Shown: in pieces, positions 17,644 to 25,568 of the stretch | How positions within the stretch are numbered: position 1 is the first letter of the stretch | Layout: every line of letters begins with the position of its first letter | Source of the DNA: CAZCBX01 sp964497185 | GTDB lineage: Bacteria; Bdellovibrionota_G; JALEGL01; JAGRMV01 | Assembly: GCA_964497185.1 (NCBI GenBank) | Contig: CAZCBX010000004.1 | Location: 1 to 64,000 of the forward strand | Reading direction: 5' to 3' | Length of the DNA: 64,000 nt | Notes under the pieces: generated by a model | Databases searched by the model: none | What the model was told of the DNA's origin: nothing | Seen by the model: the letters and a program-made list of their open reading frames with translations, nothing else | Made by a program: the position numbers and the translations under genes

Positions 17644-18521
17644 AACGAGCGCTGGTCATTTACAAAAAAAGCACGTTTGAGCGGGATATTGTCGAAAAAA
17701 AAGACCCCAATTTTACCAAACTGCTTGCACAAAAAGACCCCACCACCGAGCGCTTTATCCCCGCCCATAAAAACCATCAAGCCAGCATCGAACAAGTGCT
17801 GCACGCCTTCAAAGAGCGAAAATATCGCGTTCGGCGGCTGCCTCGCTATCGACGCTTTGACGAAAGTCAATACGACATCATTTGCACCATTGGGGGCGAC
17901 GGTACTTTTTTAGACGCGTCCAAATATGTTAAAAACAAAAGCATGATTGGGGTCAATTCAAGCCCTGAAGACAGCGTGGGGCGGTTCTGCGCCATCACCG
18001 CAGATCAATTTGCTTCCTTTTTAGATCAGTGGGAAGAAGGCAAAGCCAAGCCCATAGAACTGGCCCGCCTTCATGTTGAAAAAGACGGCCAAGCCATGTT
18101 GCCCGTGCTCAATGACGTATTGGTGTGCAACCAAAACCCCGCCAGTACCTCGCGCTACATCTTGCAAGTGGGCAAAAAAAAAGAAGAACAAAAATCATCG
18201 GGCATTTGGATTTCAACCGCAGCTGGCTCCACCGCAGCCATTCGTGGTGCTGGGGGCACTGTTCTGCCTTTGGAAGACAAGCGCTATCAGTGGATTGTGC
18301 GTGAACCGTATCCTCAACCTTCTCATGAACCCTCCATGCTCTTCTCTTTGATGAAACCGCAACAGCTTTTAAAAGTGCACTCCAAAATGCGCGAGGGCCG
18401 GATGTACATGGATGGTTCCATGCGCATGCACGCTTTTGAGTTTGGCTCCGTGCTTACTTTTCACAACCAAGGCCCTGTCCTGCGCACATGGAATCTTGAA
18501 AGCATGTCCCATGCAAGCTAA
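17640..18521 (+). CDS. nadK: NAD kinase
   Basis: The 293-residue protein phosphorylates NAD+ to NADP+. It has the hallmark GGDGT in CTIGGDGTFLDAS (about residue 80-92), then MIGVNSSPEDSVGRF in place of the usual GIN, and a GIWISTAAGSTAAIR segment matching the second conserved region. An N-terminal extension carries a basic linker (YRVRRLPRYRRF). The start overlaps the nadE stop (ATGA). It overlaps recO by 11 nt. Confidence 0.9.
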   Translation: MKRALVIYKKSTFERDIVEKKDPNFTKLLAQKDPTTERFIPAHKNHQASIEQVLHAFKERKYRVRRLPRYRRFDESQYDIICTIGGDGTFLDASKYVKNKSMIGVNSSPEDSVGRFCAITADQFASFLDQWEEGKAKPIELARLHVEKDGQAMLPVLNDVLVCNQNPASTSRYILQVGKKKEEQKSSGIWISTAAGSTAAIRGAGGTVLPLEDKRYQWIVREPYPQPSHEPSMLFSLMKPQQLLKVHSKMREGRMYMDGSMRMHAFEFGSVLTFHNQGPVLRTWNLESMSHAS

Positions 18522-19269
18522 TCAGTGGCACACCTTGCAGGGCATTGTTGTGCGCAAAACAGCCTTTGGCGAATCAGCCTGGATACTCGGGGTTTTTACC
18601 AAAGAATGCGGTAAGATTTCTGTCTTTGCCCCCTATGCCAGAAAAAGCACCAAACGCTTTGGGCCTTACATCGATTTATTCGCCGAGGTGCAGTGGGTGG
18701 TGAAAAAGCCCCACGAAAAAAATCTGTGGCGCCTGCAAGAAACCCAGCTGATTGAAGCCAATAGCCAACTGCGCCAAGATTTATTTCCCATGGCCACCAT
18801 GACCTATTTTGTAGAATGTTTGTGGCACCTGCTGGCGCAAGAAGATCCCCACGAACACTTGTACACTTACCTTCAGCACTATCTTCAAACCCTGCCTCAA
18901 GGCAATGCGACATGGGAAGAATTGTTTGAAGCCGAACGCACGCTTTTGCATCATTGCGGCTTTGAACCCGATTTTTACCAGTGTGTTCACTGTGGCACGT
19001 CCATTGACCGCCGCGCTTTTTTTTCGTATCAACAAAGCGGCATGCTTTGTCACACATGCAAGCAGCCTGGCCAAGGCAGAATGATCAGCCAAGCCGCCAT
19101 TTTGGCTTTAGGCCATCAGGCACCGTGGTCTCCCCTCATCTACAAAGAATTAAGAGAAGTGTTGGGGGAGTTTGTGGGATATTTGGTGGGCCGGCCCCTC
19201 AAAAGCCAAGCCTTTCGGCAGGACATTCTGCCCAGCATCACACCCCAGAAAGCACCATTGTATGGATAA
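18511..19269 (+). CDS. recO: DNA repair protein RecO
   Basis: The 252-residue recombination mediator helps RecA load on SSB-coated DNA in the RecFOR pathway. It has an N-terminal OB fold (LQGIVVRKTAFGESAWILGVFTKECGKISVFAPYARKS) and a C-terminal zinc motif CVHCG...CHTC (about 180-205). A longer in-frame ORF starts at 18412, but homology begins at MQANQWHTL. I place the start at 18511, inside the nadK end. It ends overlapping mazG by 8 nt. Confidence 0.88.
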   Translation: MQANQWHTLQGIVVRKTAFGESAWILGVFTKECGKISVFAPYARKSTKRFGPYIDLFAEVQWVVKKPHEKNLWRLQETQLIEANSQLRQDLFPMATMTYFVECLWHLLAQEDPHEHLYTYLQHYLQTLPQGNATWEELFEAERTLLHHCGFEPDFYQCVHCGTSIDRRAFFSYQQSGMLCHTCKQPGQGRMISQAAILALGHQAPWSPLIYKELREVLGEFVGYLVGRPLKSQAFRQDILPSITPQKAPLYG

Positions 19270-20047
19270 ACCCAATATACAACCTTTGCTGGATGTCATG
19301 GCCGAACTTCGCAAGCCTGATACAGGATGCCCTTGGGACCTTGAACAAACGCATCAAACCCTGGCTCGATATTGTTTGGAAGAAGCGCATGAAGTGGTGG
19401 AAGCCATTGATCAACAAAATTTACCCGCCTTGTGCGATGAACTGGGCGACCTGCTTCTGCAAGTGGTGTTTCACGCCCAGCTGGCCAGCGAAGCCGGACA
19501 TTTTACTTTCCAAGATGTCGTGGACGGCATTGTTCAAAAAATGATTCGACGCCATCCCCATGTATTTGAAAACCAAGGCAGCATCACCACGGCCCAAGAA
19601 GTAAAAATTGCGTGGGAGCAAATCAAAGCCAAAGAAAAACCAGCATCTACAAACACACTGGATGAACTACCCAAGGCCATACCCGCACTGGAAAAGGCCC
19701 AGCTGATTGGCAAAAAAGTGGGCAAGCTCGGTTTTGACTGGGCACAAGCCCAAGACGTGGAACCAAAAATAAAAGAAGAATATCAAGAGTATCAAGCCGC
19801 CAAGGCGCAAGGCAATTCAGATCATCAAGAAGAAGAGCTGGGCGACTTGCTTTTTGCCATCGTGCAGTGGATCCGCAAAGAAGGTTTGCATGCAGAACGC
19901 GCACTAGGACGCGCCAACCACAAGTTTATGCGCCGCTTTGCCGTACTAGAAAAACAAGTGGCTGAAAAAGGTCAAACGGTGGAGGCCATGTCACCACAAG
20001 AATTAGAAGAAGCCTGGCAAAAAGCCAAAAAGCACACACGCTCGTAA
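19262..20047 (+). CDS. mazG: Nucleoside triphosphate pyrophosphohydrolase MazG
   Basis: The 261-residue all-alpha NTP pyrophosphatase has two MazG repeats. The first has CPWDLEQTHQTLARYCLEEAHEVVEAI and DELGDLLLQVVFHA; the second has EELGDLLFAIVQW. Both carry the ExxED-like acidic metal-binding pattern. It removes non-canonical or excess NTPs. The start at 19262 overlaps recO and agrees with the family; a longer reading from 19172 is not supported. The stop codon lies in the loop of a terminator hairpin. Confidence 0.93.
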   Translation: MDKPNIQPLLDVMAELRKPDTGCPWDLEQTHQTLARYCLEEAHEVVEAIDQQNLPALCDELGDLLLQVVFHAQLASEAGHFTFQDVVDGIVQKMIRRHPHVFENQGSITTAQEVKIAWEQIKAKEKPASTNTLDELPKAIPALEKAQLIGKKVGKLGFDWAQAQDVEPKIKEEYQEYQAAKAQGNSDHQEEELGDLLFAIVQWIRKEGLHAERALGRANHKFMRRFAVLEKQVAEKGQTVEAMSPQELEEAWQKAKKHTRS

Positions 20048-20062
20048 CAGAGCGTGTGTGCT
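20031..20062 (+). terminator. Terminator overlapping the mazG stop
   Basis: There is a 13-bp perfect stem, agcacacacgctc/gagcgtgtgtgct, with a 6-nt loop that holds the mazG TAA, followed by TTTT. It ends the nadE-nadK-recO-mazG transcript. Confidence 0.85.
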
Positions 20063-20091
20063 TTTATGGTTTCAAGGGCTTTGGTCATTAA

Positions 20092-20607
20092 TTAATAAGA
20101 ATGACTGGTGATCACCAGTTCGTCGGGCATAACATCCAACGCTTGTGAATACACTTGGCGAACCAACTCTGCACCCGTGTCATATTCTTCCACAATCCGA
20201 ATGCGTGCCTGCGTGGCGAAAAACCCAACATTGGCCATTTCAAGCTCATACAAACCGTGAAAAGGGGCCAAACATTCAATGGTGCTGATGCTCTCTCCCC
20301 ATGGCTCCTGATAGGTACCCAGAAAATAACATCCATCTCTTTCCGGACCGGTGGCTGTGATCCGTCGACCATTGGCCGTATAGAGCACAGTTTTAAGGTT
20401 GGTATCATCAAGCAGTGAGTCCCAACTGACTTCAAACACCAATCGGTCCTGCAAGGGACCACTTTGATATTCAATGACTTCGTATTCTTCTTCAACAACC
20501 CACCCCCCGTGTAAACCTAGATGGGTACCACAAGCACTTTGTGTGATCACCACCAGCAAAAGGATGGAAAAAGTTAACCATGGTTTGGTTTGTAACATGT
20601 TCTTCAT
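20092..20607 (-). CDS. Lipoprotein of unknown function, probably in the PepSY/two-component regulon
   Basis: The 171-residue lipoprotein has a basic start, a hydrophobic segment and lipobox QSAC (about residues 23-26), followed by a beta-rich domain with no family I recognise. It contains three further cysteines (DGCYF, IECLA). I moved the start from 20619 to 20607 because GGAGG lies 5 nt before that ATG. Its promoter (20626-20658) carries the same tandem TTCAG boxes, with the same spacing to a -10, as the divergent two-component operon, so it is probably controlled by that response regulator. Confidence 0.7.
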   Translation of the reverse strand: MKNMLQTKPWLTFSILLLVVITQSACGTHLGLHGGWVVEEEYEVIEYQSGPLQDRLVFEVSWDSLLDDTNLKTVLYTANGRRITATGPERDGCYFLGTYQEPWGESISTIECLAPFHGLYELEMANVGFFATQARIRIVEEYDTGAELVRQVYSQALDVMPDELVITSHSY

Positions 20608-20625
20608 AAGTTCCTCCATGATGCA

Positions 20626-20658
20626 ACTATACGAAACACAACCTGAACGGAGGCTGAA
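20626..20658 (-). promoter_or_regulatory. Promoter with tandem response-regulator boxes (minus)
   Basis: On the minus strand, TTCAGC (20653-20658) and TTCAGG (20642-20647) are 11 bp apart. A -10 hexamer TATAGT (20626-20631) starts 16 bp after the start of the second box. It drives the 20607 lipoprotein. The geometry is identical to the promoters at 20664-20696 and 23033-23065. Confidence 0.65.
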
Positions 20659-20663
20659 CTGGG

Positions 20664-20696
20664 TTCATTTTCAATTCAGGTTGATTCTGCTACACT
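20664..20696 (+). promoter_or_regulatory. Promoter with tandem response-regulator boxes (plus)
   Basis: TTCATT (20664) and TTCAGG (20675-20680) are 11 bp apart, and the -10 hexamer TACACT (20691-20696) again starts 16 bp after the second box. The expected transcript start is only a few nt before the ATG at 20707, so the mRNA would be almost leaderless. It implies autoregulation of the operon. Confidence 0.65.
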
Positions 20697-20706
20697 TATT
20701 TTAAGT

Positions 20707-20997
20707 ATGAAGGCATATGCGATGATAATGGGTTTAATGGGGCTGCTGATGATGGGCAGCACAATGGGGCACGCCCAATCTTTTCGCGCTCAGCAGAATT
20801 TTCATCCGTCCATTCAGCGCAAAACCACCAGCGATGTCATATCGCCCAATCGAGCCAAAAAAAGAGCTGTTGCGCAATACGGCGGTAAAGCGTTGTCGGC
20901 TAAATTGTATCAAGCCGGTACGCCCCAAGCCCACTACAAAGTTAAATTGATTCAAGACGGACAGTTTCGCATTGTCCGTATTTCGGCCACGCAGTAA
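20707..20997 (+). CDS. PepSY-domain periplasmic protein
   Basis: The 96-residue protein has a signal peptide ending near GHA-Q (residue 23). It has a short C-terminal PepSY-like unit: AVAQYGGKALSAKLYQ...YKVKLIQDGQFRIVRISA (about 55-94). Small PepSY proteins are often encoded beside PhoP/OmpR-type two-component genes and are thought to act in the periplasm, possibly as a sensor ligand or protease inhibitor. That role is inference here. It is first in the operon, 2 nt before the response regulator. Confidence 0.75.
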   Translation: MKAYAMIMGLMGLLMMGSTMGHAQSFRAQQNFHPSIQRKTTSDVISPNRAKKRAVAQYGGKALSAKLYQAGTPQAHYKVKLIQDGQFRIVRISATQ

Positions 20998-20999
20998 CC

Positions 21000-21689
21000 A
21001 TGCGCATTTTAATCATTGAAGATGACTCCACTTTGCGCGAACAACTTGCCAAAGCGCTGCGCAGTCAAGGATACGCAGTGGAACAAGCAGCCGACGGTGA
21101 AGAAGGCTTGTATCAACTGCAAGAATTTGCCATTGATCTGGCCATCGTCGATTTGGGCCTGCCCATACTCAGTGGTCTAGAGGTCATTGAACAAGCACGC
21201 GCACAAGGCAACACCACACCCATACTGGTGTTAACTGCACGGGGCCGGTGGCAAGAGAAGGTAGATGGTTTGGAAGCGGGTGCCGACGACTACATGGCCA
21301 AGCCCTTTGAAATGGAAGAACTTCTGGCCCGAATGCGCGCGCTTCTTCGACGCACAGGGCGATGGGCGTCATCGACCATGGTTTGCGGACCGATTGCCCT
21401 GGAGCCTTCTAGCCACCAAGTAACCCTTCATGGCCAGCCCATTGAACTGACCACCTACGAGTTTAAAGTGCTGCACTGTTTGATGACCCATGCGGGTGAA
21501 GTCATTTCAAAAGGAAAACTAAGTGAACATATCTATGAAGAAGACATGGAACGAGACAGCAATGTCATGGAAGTGTTCATTCGCCGCCTTCGAAAAAAGT
21601 TGGATCCAGACGGGCAGCTGTCACCCATTGAAACCATTCGTGGCAAAGGTTATAAAATGAGCCTTGCAAGGCAAGATGCGTCCAGCTAA
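21000..21689 (+). CDS. OmpR/PhoP-type response regulator
   Basis: The 229-residue protein has an N-terminal receiver (1-120) with acidic pocket E7/D8/D9, phospho-acceptor D51 (AIVDLGLP), T79-region VLTARG and K in MAKPF. The C-terminal winged-helix DNA-binding domain (about 130-225) has LTTYEFKVLHCLM and SNVMEVFIRRLRKK. It resembles PhoP most closely. It is expected to bind direct repeats with 11-bp spacing; such repeats (TTCAGG) occur in three promoters around this operon. Its end overlaps the kinase start. Confidence 0.93.
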   Translation: MRILIIEDDSTLREQLAKALRSQGYAVEQAADGEEGLYQLQEFAIDLAIVDLGLPILSGLEVIEQARAQGNTTPILVLTARGRWQEKVDGLEAGADDYMAKPFEMEELLARMRALLRRTGRWASSTMVCGPIALEPSSHQVTLHGQPIELTTYEFKVLHCLMTHAGEVISKGKLSEHIYEEDMERDSNVMEVFIRRLRKKLDPDGQLSPIETIRGKGYKMSLARQDASS

Positions 21690-23019
21690 GCCCAAATCGC
21701 TTCTTACCCGTTTTTCTTGGGTGACGTTGGTTTCGCTGCTGACTTTTTCGTGCGTACTGGCGTTTATCTTAGACCGCACATTTGTTCGCAGTCTTTTAGA
21801 GACGCAGCAAGATCGCCTCAGCAGCATGGTTTACAGTTTACTGGCGTCCATTGAAACCTCGCCCAATGGGGGATTGATTGTTGAAGAATCTCTGATTTCC
21901 AGAGACTTGATGGAATCAGACACCGTCGATTTGGCATTGCTTGATGGTCAGGCACGCATGCTGTGGCAAAAGGAAAACCTACCTCTTCCTGACATTCAAA
22001 CGAGCAAGATTGAAAAAGGGCAGTGGGTGTTTACGAAAAACTGGACGCAGCCGTTGAGTTTTGCCATGCAATTTGGGTTTGAATGGCAAGAACAAAATCA
22101 AACACAACAATACATCATCTTGGCCCGTGAAACTTCAGACTGGTATGATTTTGAGCTTCGACAATTTCGCCACACCCTTGCGCTGTGGCTTGCGCTGGGG
22201 TGTTTGGCCCTGTTTTTGATTCAGCGTTTCTTGCTTCAAATTGGCTTTCGCCCTTTGCAAACCGTGGCGCAAGAAATTGATTTGATTGAAGCCGGCCAGC
22301 AGCATCAATTTCAAAAAACCTATCCACGCGAGCTACAACCCCTGACCCACGGCATTAACTCATTGCTTCGCCATGAGCGTCAGCAGCAAATCCGTTTTCG
22401 ACAAGCACTGGATCATTTGGCCCACGCTTTAAAAACGCCCCTAAGCGCCATTTCCACCATGGCCCAACACCAGCAAACCGATGAAAATTTTTGGCCCACG
22501 CTGCAAGAGCAGGTTCAGCGCGCGGATTCCATTGTGGCCCATCAGCTTCAAAAAGCAGCCACTGTGGGCAAAACGGCCTTCACCCAGCCACAAAATCTTC
22601 TTCCTGCTTTGGAGCAAATTTCACGGTCGCTTCAAAAAGTATATGCAGCCAAAGATTTACACATCGATCTTCAGGTACCACCCACAGCGCAGTGGGTGAT
22701 CGATGCTTCCGACATGATGGAACTGTTGGGCAACCTGATGGAAAACGCTGCAAAGTATGCCAAACAGTGGGTGGGTGTAACCTGGGCGGTTCAAGACCAG
22801 CGAAATGTTTTGCACATTGAAGACGATGGTCCCGGCTTTGATCTCAACAACATGGCCAGCATACTTCAACGCGGCGTACGGCAAGATCAGCAAATGGAAG
22901 GGCAAGGGTTGGGCTTGACCTTGGCTTATGAAATTGTTTCTCTGTTGGAAGGGCAAATCATTTTTGACAAGTCTTCCAAAGGTGGCGCCAAAGTCAGCAT
23001 TGTGATCGCGTCGATGTAA
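21676..23019 (+). CDS. PhoQ-like sensor histidine kinase
   Basis: The 447-residue inner-membrane kinase has a first TM at about 13-33, a periplasmic sensor of about 120 residues and a second TM (about 170-190, LALWLALGCLALFLI). A HAMP linker precedes H-box LDHLAHALKTPLSAI, followed by an N-box (ELLGNLMENAAKYA), G1 DDGPGFD and G2 GQGLGLTLAYEI. The periplasmic region is rich in Asp/Glu near the membrane (ESDTVDLALLD) as in PhoQ-like sensors; the signal is unknown. I prefer the ATG at 21676 to the TTG at 21664. Confidence 0.92.
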   Translation: MRPAKPKSLLTRFSWVTLVSLLTFSCVLAFILDRTFVRSLLETQQDRLSSMVYSLLASIETSPNGGLIVEESLISRDLMESDTVDLALLDGQARMLWQKENLPLPDIQTSKIEKGQWVFTKNWTQPLSFAMQFGFEWQEQNQTQQYIILARETSDWYDFELRQFRHTLALWLALGCLALFLIQRFLLQIGFRPLQTVAQEIDLIEAGQQHQFQKTYPRELQPLTHGINSLLRHERQQQIRFRQALDHLAHALKTPLSAISTMAQHQQTDENFWPTLQEQVQRADSIVAHQLQKAATVGKTAFTQPQNLLPALEQISRSLQKVYAAKDLHIDLQVPPTAQWVIDASDMMELLGNLMENAAKYAKQWVGVTWAVQDQRNVLHIEDDGPGFDLNNMASILQRGVRQDQQMEGQGLGLTLAYEIVSLLEGQIIFDKSSKGGAKVSIVIASM

Positions 23020-23032
23020 AAAGGTCAAACTG

Positions 23033-23065
23033 TTCAGGTTTGGTTCAGGGTGCATGTCGTATTCT
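23033..23065 (+). promoter_or_regulatory. Promoter with tandem TTCAGG boxes
   Basis: Two perfect TTCAGG hexamers (23033-23038 and 23044-23049) are 11 bp apart. The -10 TATTCT (23060-23065) starts 16 bp after the second. It sits between the histidine kinase stop and the next gene (ATG 23088, AAGGAG upstream). It is the strongest of the three matching sites. Confidence 0.7.
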
Positions 23066-23087
23066 TAGAAAAGATAAGGAGAACGAT

Positions 23088-23492
23088 ATGAAAAAAACAA
23101 CATTGTCTATATTGCTAGGGCTTTCTTTTTGTTTGCCCAGCGCTTTACCAGAACTGGCCTCTGCGGACAGCCGATCCAGCGTTCGGAGATCTGCAAGGCC
23201 CAAAACAACTGTCCAAAAACGCACCAGCGTACGCAAAACCCATCGACACGGCAGACACCGTCCTACGGCGGTCAAAAAGGTTCGTCGTGCGCATCGTCGA
23301 GCCCATGTTCGACATCGTCGCGTTCGTCACCGACACGGCTTTCGACATGTACGAAGCGTCCGGCCCATTCGCGCCCATTATCATTATGGCCGAAGCGTGC
23401 CCTGCTATGATGGTTTTCATACCACGGGTGTCTTCTGGGATGTTCATTGGCGATTGCCGGTGCTGGATGTTCACGTCCATCGTGGCTGGTAA
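23088..23492 (+). CDS. Secreted Arg/His-rich basic protein
   Basis: The 134-residue protein has a signal peptide ending near ASA-D (about 28). Residues about 30-100 are extremely rich in Arg, His and Val/Lys (for example RRAHRRAHVRHRRVRHRH). The C-terminal part has YDGFHTTGVFWDVHWRLPVLDVHVHRGW. I recognise no family. The His content suggests metal binding, and the charge suggests surface, polyanion or nucleic-acid binding; both are inference. I chose the ATG at 23088 over 23040 because AAGGAG precedes it and the signal peptide starts there. It is probably induced by the upstream two-component system. Confidence 0.7.
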   Translation: MKKTTLSILLGLSFCLPSALPELASADSRSSVRRSARPKTTVQKRTSVRKTHRHGRHRPTAVKKVRRAHRRAHVRHRRVRHRHGFRHVRSVRPIRAHYHYGRSVPCYDGFHTTGVFWDVHWRLPVLDVHVHRGW

Positions 23493-23525
23493 GATTGAGA
23501 ACCCTAAGAACCCCAAAACGTCAAA

Positions 23526-23553
23526 AGCCGGTGTTGTTGTAGCAACACCGGCT
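23526..23553 (+). terminator. Rho-independent terminator
   Basis: An 11-bp perfect stem, agccggtgttg/caacaccggct, is followed by TTTT; A-rich sequence precedes it so it may also work on the minus strand. It ends the Arg/His-rich gene and may also serve transcripts from the right. Confidence 0.85.
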
Positions 23554-23588
23554 TTTTATCCATTAGAGAGGTTTTAGATTGAAATCGG

Positions 23589-23765
23589 TTACGAGAAAGG
23601 CACATCCATTTCCATCAGCGCGATGGCGTCGCATACATTCTCAGAGGTGCTTTTAAGCGTTTCTTGGAATGCTCGAGCATTTCGAACGGCCTCTTCGCGA
23701 CATTCCTCGATGATGCGGTCTGAATCGATGACGTATTGACTTTTTTGAATGCGAACTGCTGACAT
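23589..23765 (-). CDS. Small protein of 58 residues, unknown function
   Basis: This is a short minus-strand ORF of 58 codons. It starts MSAVRIQKSQYVIDSDRIIE and continues with an amphipathic, Glu/Arg-rich helix (ECREEAVRNARAFQETLKS) and MEMDVPFS at the end. A GAAAGG ribosome site lies about 9 nt before the ATG. The codon use looks like its neighbours, and the predicted protein is mostly helical and cytosolic. No family is recognised. It stands alone between two terminator-like regions, so it may be its own transcription unit. Confidence 0.5.
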   Translation of the reverse strand: MSAVRIQKSQYVIDSDRIIEECREEAVRNARAFQETLKSTSENVCDAIALMEMDVPFS

Positions 23766-23918
23766 AATGTGTTTCCTTTCACCCTCTAGATATACAAAGG
23801 GCGTGCCAACTTGGATAAAATTATTTTTTCAATGATTTAAATAGCTTATAAGAAAAGCTGGATGGGACATGTGCTTAAATATGACCGGCCGTTTTAGGCA
23901 GGTGAGGCAAAACTGTCT

Positions 23919-24587
23919 CTATTCGCAGCCAGTGCTGGTGTCGCCCGTGGGGGTTTTGGCAAAAGTAAGGGTGTTGTAACCCACTTCGCCGCGTGCGATG
24001 ACCTCAATCAAACCGCTGCCGGAGGCTTCTACTTCTCGGGTTCGGTTGGTGGCGGGTAAGTTTTCGTTGACCACAATGAATTCTAGGTTTCGAATGGTGC
24101 AGTTGCCGGCCACGCATAGTCTGGGCGAGCCCGCTGTATCAAACCAAACGGGTCCGGTACCAAAGGGGTTGCCATCGCCAGTTTCGCCGCTGTCGGAGCA
24201 GTCCGCAAAGCTCACATTGTCACTTAAGGTCAGAGAAGCCACGGTAAAATCGGGTGGGTTGGTGCCTGTGTTGCCACATGCATCGGCTGCGCCATGGTCG
24301 TTGTTGGCATCAACGATCACATGGAGCTGATTTAAATTGGTGTCATATTGCACGCAGGTCCACAAAACGCGCGATGTAGCCTCGTATTGGGCTTGTGAAA
24401 GCGCTTGTTCCACGGTTTCGGTGGAACTGATCAATCGTTGTCTGGGCATGTATTGGCTCATGGTTAAGACACTCAAGGAAGCCAAACTGATGGCAATGAC
24501 CAACGTGATCAGCAATTCGACCATGGTCAAGCCATGCTTTGATTGAAAAGAGGTGAGCTTTGTTTTTGTCTTCATCAAGGGGTTCAT
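23919..24587 (-). CDS. Type IV prepilin-like / GspH-FimT family minor pseudopilin
   Basis: The 222-residue product has a type III (prepilin) signal: a short basic leader, cleavage site HG-L, then TMVELLITLVIAISLASLSVL with the conserved Glu at +5. The C-terminal domain has several cysteines (CVQY, DACG, DCSD, RLCVAGNC, TGCE) and beta strands as in GspH/FimT minor pilins. It would be processed by a prepilin peptidase and assembled in a type IV pilus or type II secretion pseudopilus. No pilus assembly genes are next to it, so its system is unknown. Confidence 0.8.
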   Translation of the reverse strand: MNPLMKTKTKLTSFQSKHGLTMVELLITLVIAISLASLSVLTMSQYMPRQRLISSTETVEQALSQAQYEATSRVLWTCVQYDTNLNQLHVIVDANNDHGAADACGNTGTNPPDFTVASLTLSDNVSFADCSDSGETGDGNPFGTGPVWFDTAGSPRLCVAGNCTIRNLEFIVVNENLPATNRTREVEASGSGLIEVIARGEVGYNTLTFAKTPTGDTSTGCE

Positions 24588-24617
24588 TTTACTCCGTCCG
24601 CTTATGGATCGATTGTA

Positions 24618-25565
24618 TCATGTTTTGTACGGCTGTTGCTTAAATCTTAGGGGAAATTGAATGTCAGAGAGCGCTCGAAACATTCTGCCAAAACGTATGC
24701 CGCGGTCTCTAACGTGGAAGGCATCGGCTGGAAAAGCTCGAAATAAACCTTCAACCAGCAGTGTGCCAGCCACCAGTACATCTGCACGCAGCTGGGATAC
24801 CCCAGGTAAGGCTTTAATTTCGTCGAGAGAAAGACCTTCTAGGGTGTCGAGCCAGCCGGCAATGGAAGTGGGCGTTAATGTGTGGTTGTCTATGGTTTCA
24901 GGGTTGTAGTTTTTTAAACGCAGATCCAATGAAGCCAATTGGGTGAAGGTGCCGGCTGTACCAATGTAGGTGTCACAAGCGGGAAACTGGGCAAGGGGTG
25001 TAAAAGCATGATCGATTTCTTGTCGGGCTTGGTCCCAATTGTCTTGAGCCAAAGGGCCCTCCAGCAGTTTTACCGTTCCGATGCTGATACTTAAACTGTC
25101 ATCAAAATGCTTGTTTTGACCCCAGCCAAAATCGACAGAGCCGCCCCCGATATCAACCACCATGGTCTGGTTGGAGGGTGCATAGCCCTGAGTAACGGAT
25201 TCATAGGAAAGTTGCCCTTCCAGGGATTTGTCGACCAGCTCAACATCCAGACCTGTTTGCTCTTTTAAAAAAGATATCGCCTCGGCTTGGTTGCTGGCTT
25301 CCCGCATGGCCGCCGTGGCCGTTAGATAGATTTGATCGCATTGATGCTGCTGAGCAATGGCTTGGTAGTCTTTGAGTGCGTTAACGGTTCGTTCAAGCGC
25401 CGCTTGTGAAATTTGACCCGTTTGGCGCAGGCCTTCGCCCAACCGAACGATACGGGGCTCATCGTGCAAAATCAGCAAAGGTTGCTGAGGGCTTTGTTTG
25501 GCCACCAATAAATGAACAGAATTGGTGCCGAGGTCGATGGTGGCAATGGTTTGTGCGGTGCTCAT
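24618..25565 (-). CDS. ppx: Exopolyphosphatase / Ppx-GppA family phosphatase
   Basis: The 315-residue protein is of the ASKHA ATPase fold. The phosphate-1 motif is ATIDLGTNSVHLLVA (about 8-22), the second AMREASNQAEAI and the third VVDIGGGSVDFGWG. It hydrolyses polyphosphate or pppGpp. It is short, lacking the C-terminal HD-like extension of E. coli Ppx, as is common in this branch. It begins 3 nt after the tolB stop, so it is in the tol operon. Confidence 0.9.
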   Translation of the reverse strand: MSTAQTIATIDLGTNSVHLLVAKQSPQQPLLILHDEPRIVRLGEGLRQTGQISQAALERTVNALKDYQAIAQQHQCDQIYLTATAAMREASNQAEAISFLKEQTGLDVELVDKSLEGQLSYESVTQGYAPSNQTMVVDIGGGSVDFGWGQNKHFDDSLSISIGTVKLLEGPLAQDNWDQARQEIDHAFTPLAQFPACDTYIGTAGTFTQLASLDLRLKNYNPETIDNHTLTPTSIAGWLDTLEGLSLDEIKALPGVSQLRADVLVAGTLLVEGLFRAFPADAFHVRDRGIRFGRMFRALSDIQFPLRFKQQPYKT

Positions 25566-25568
25566 GGC

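Noticed and set aside
23287..23577. Plus-strand frame inside the Arg/His-rich gene
   Set aside because: Alternate-frame shadow produced by the GC-rich Arg codons; no start signal of its own.
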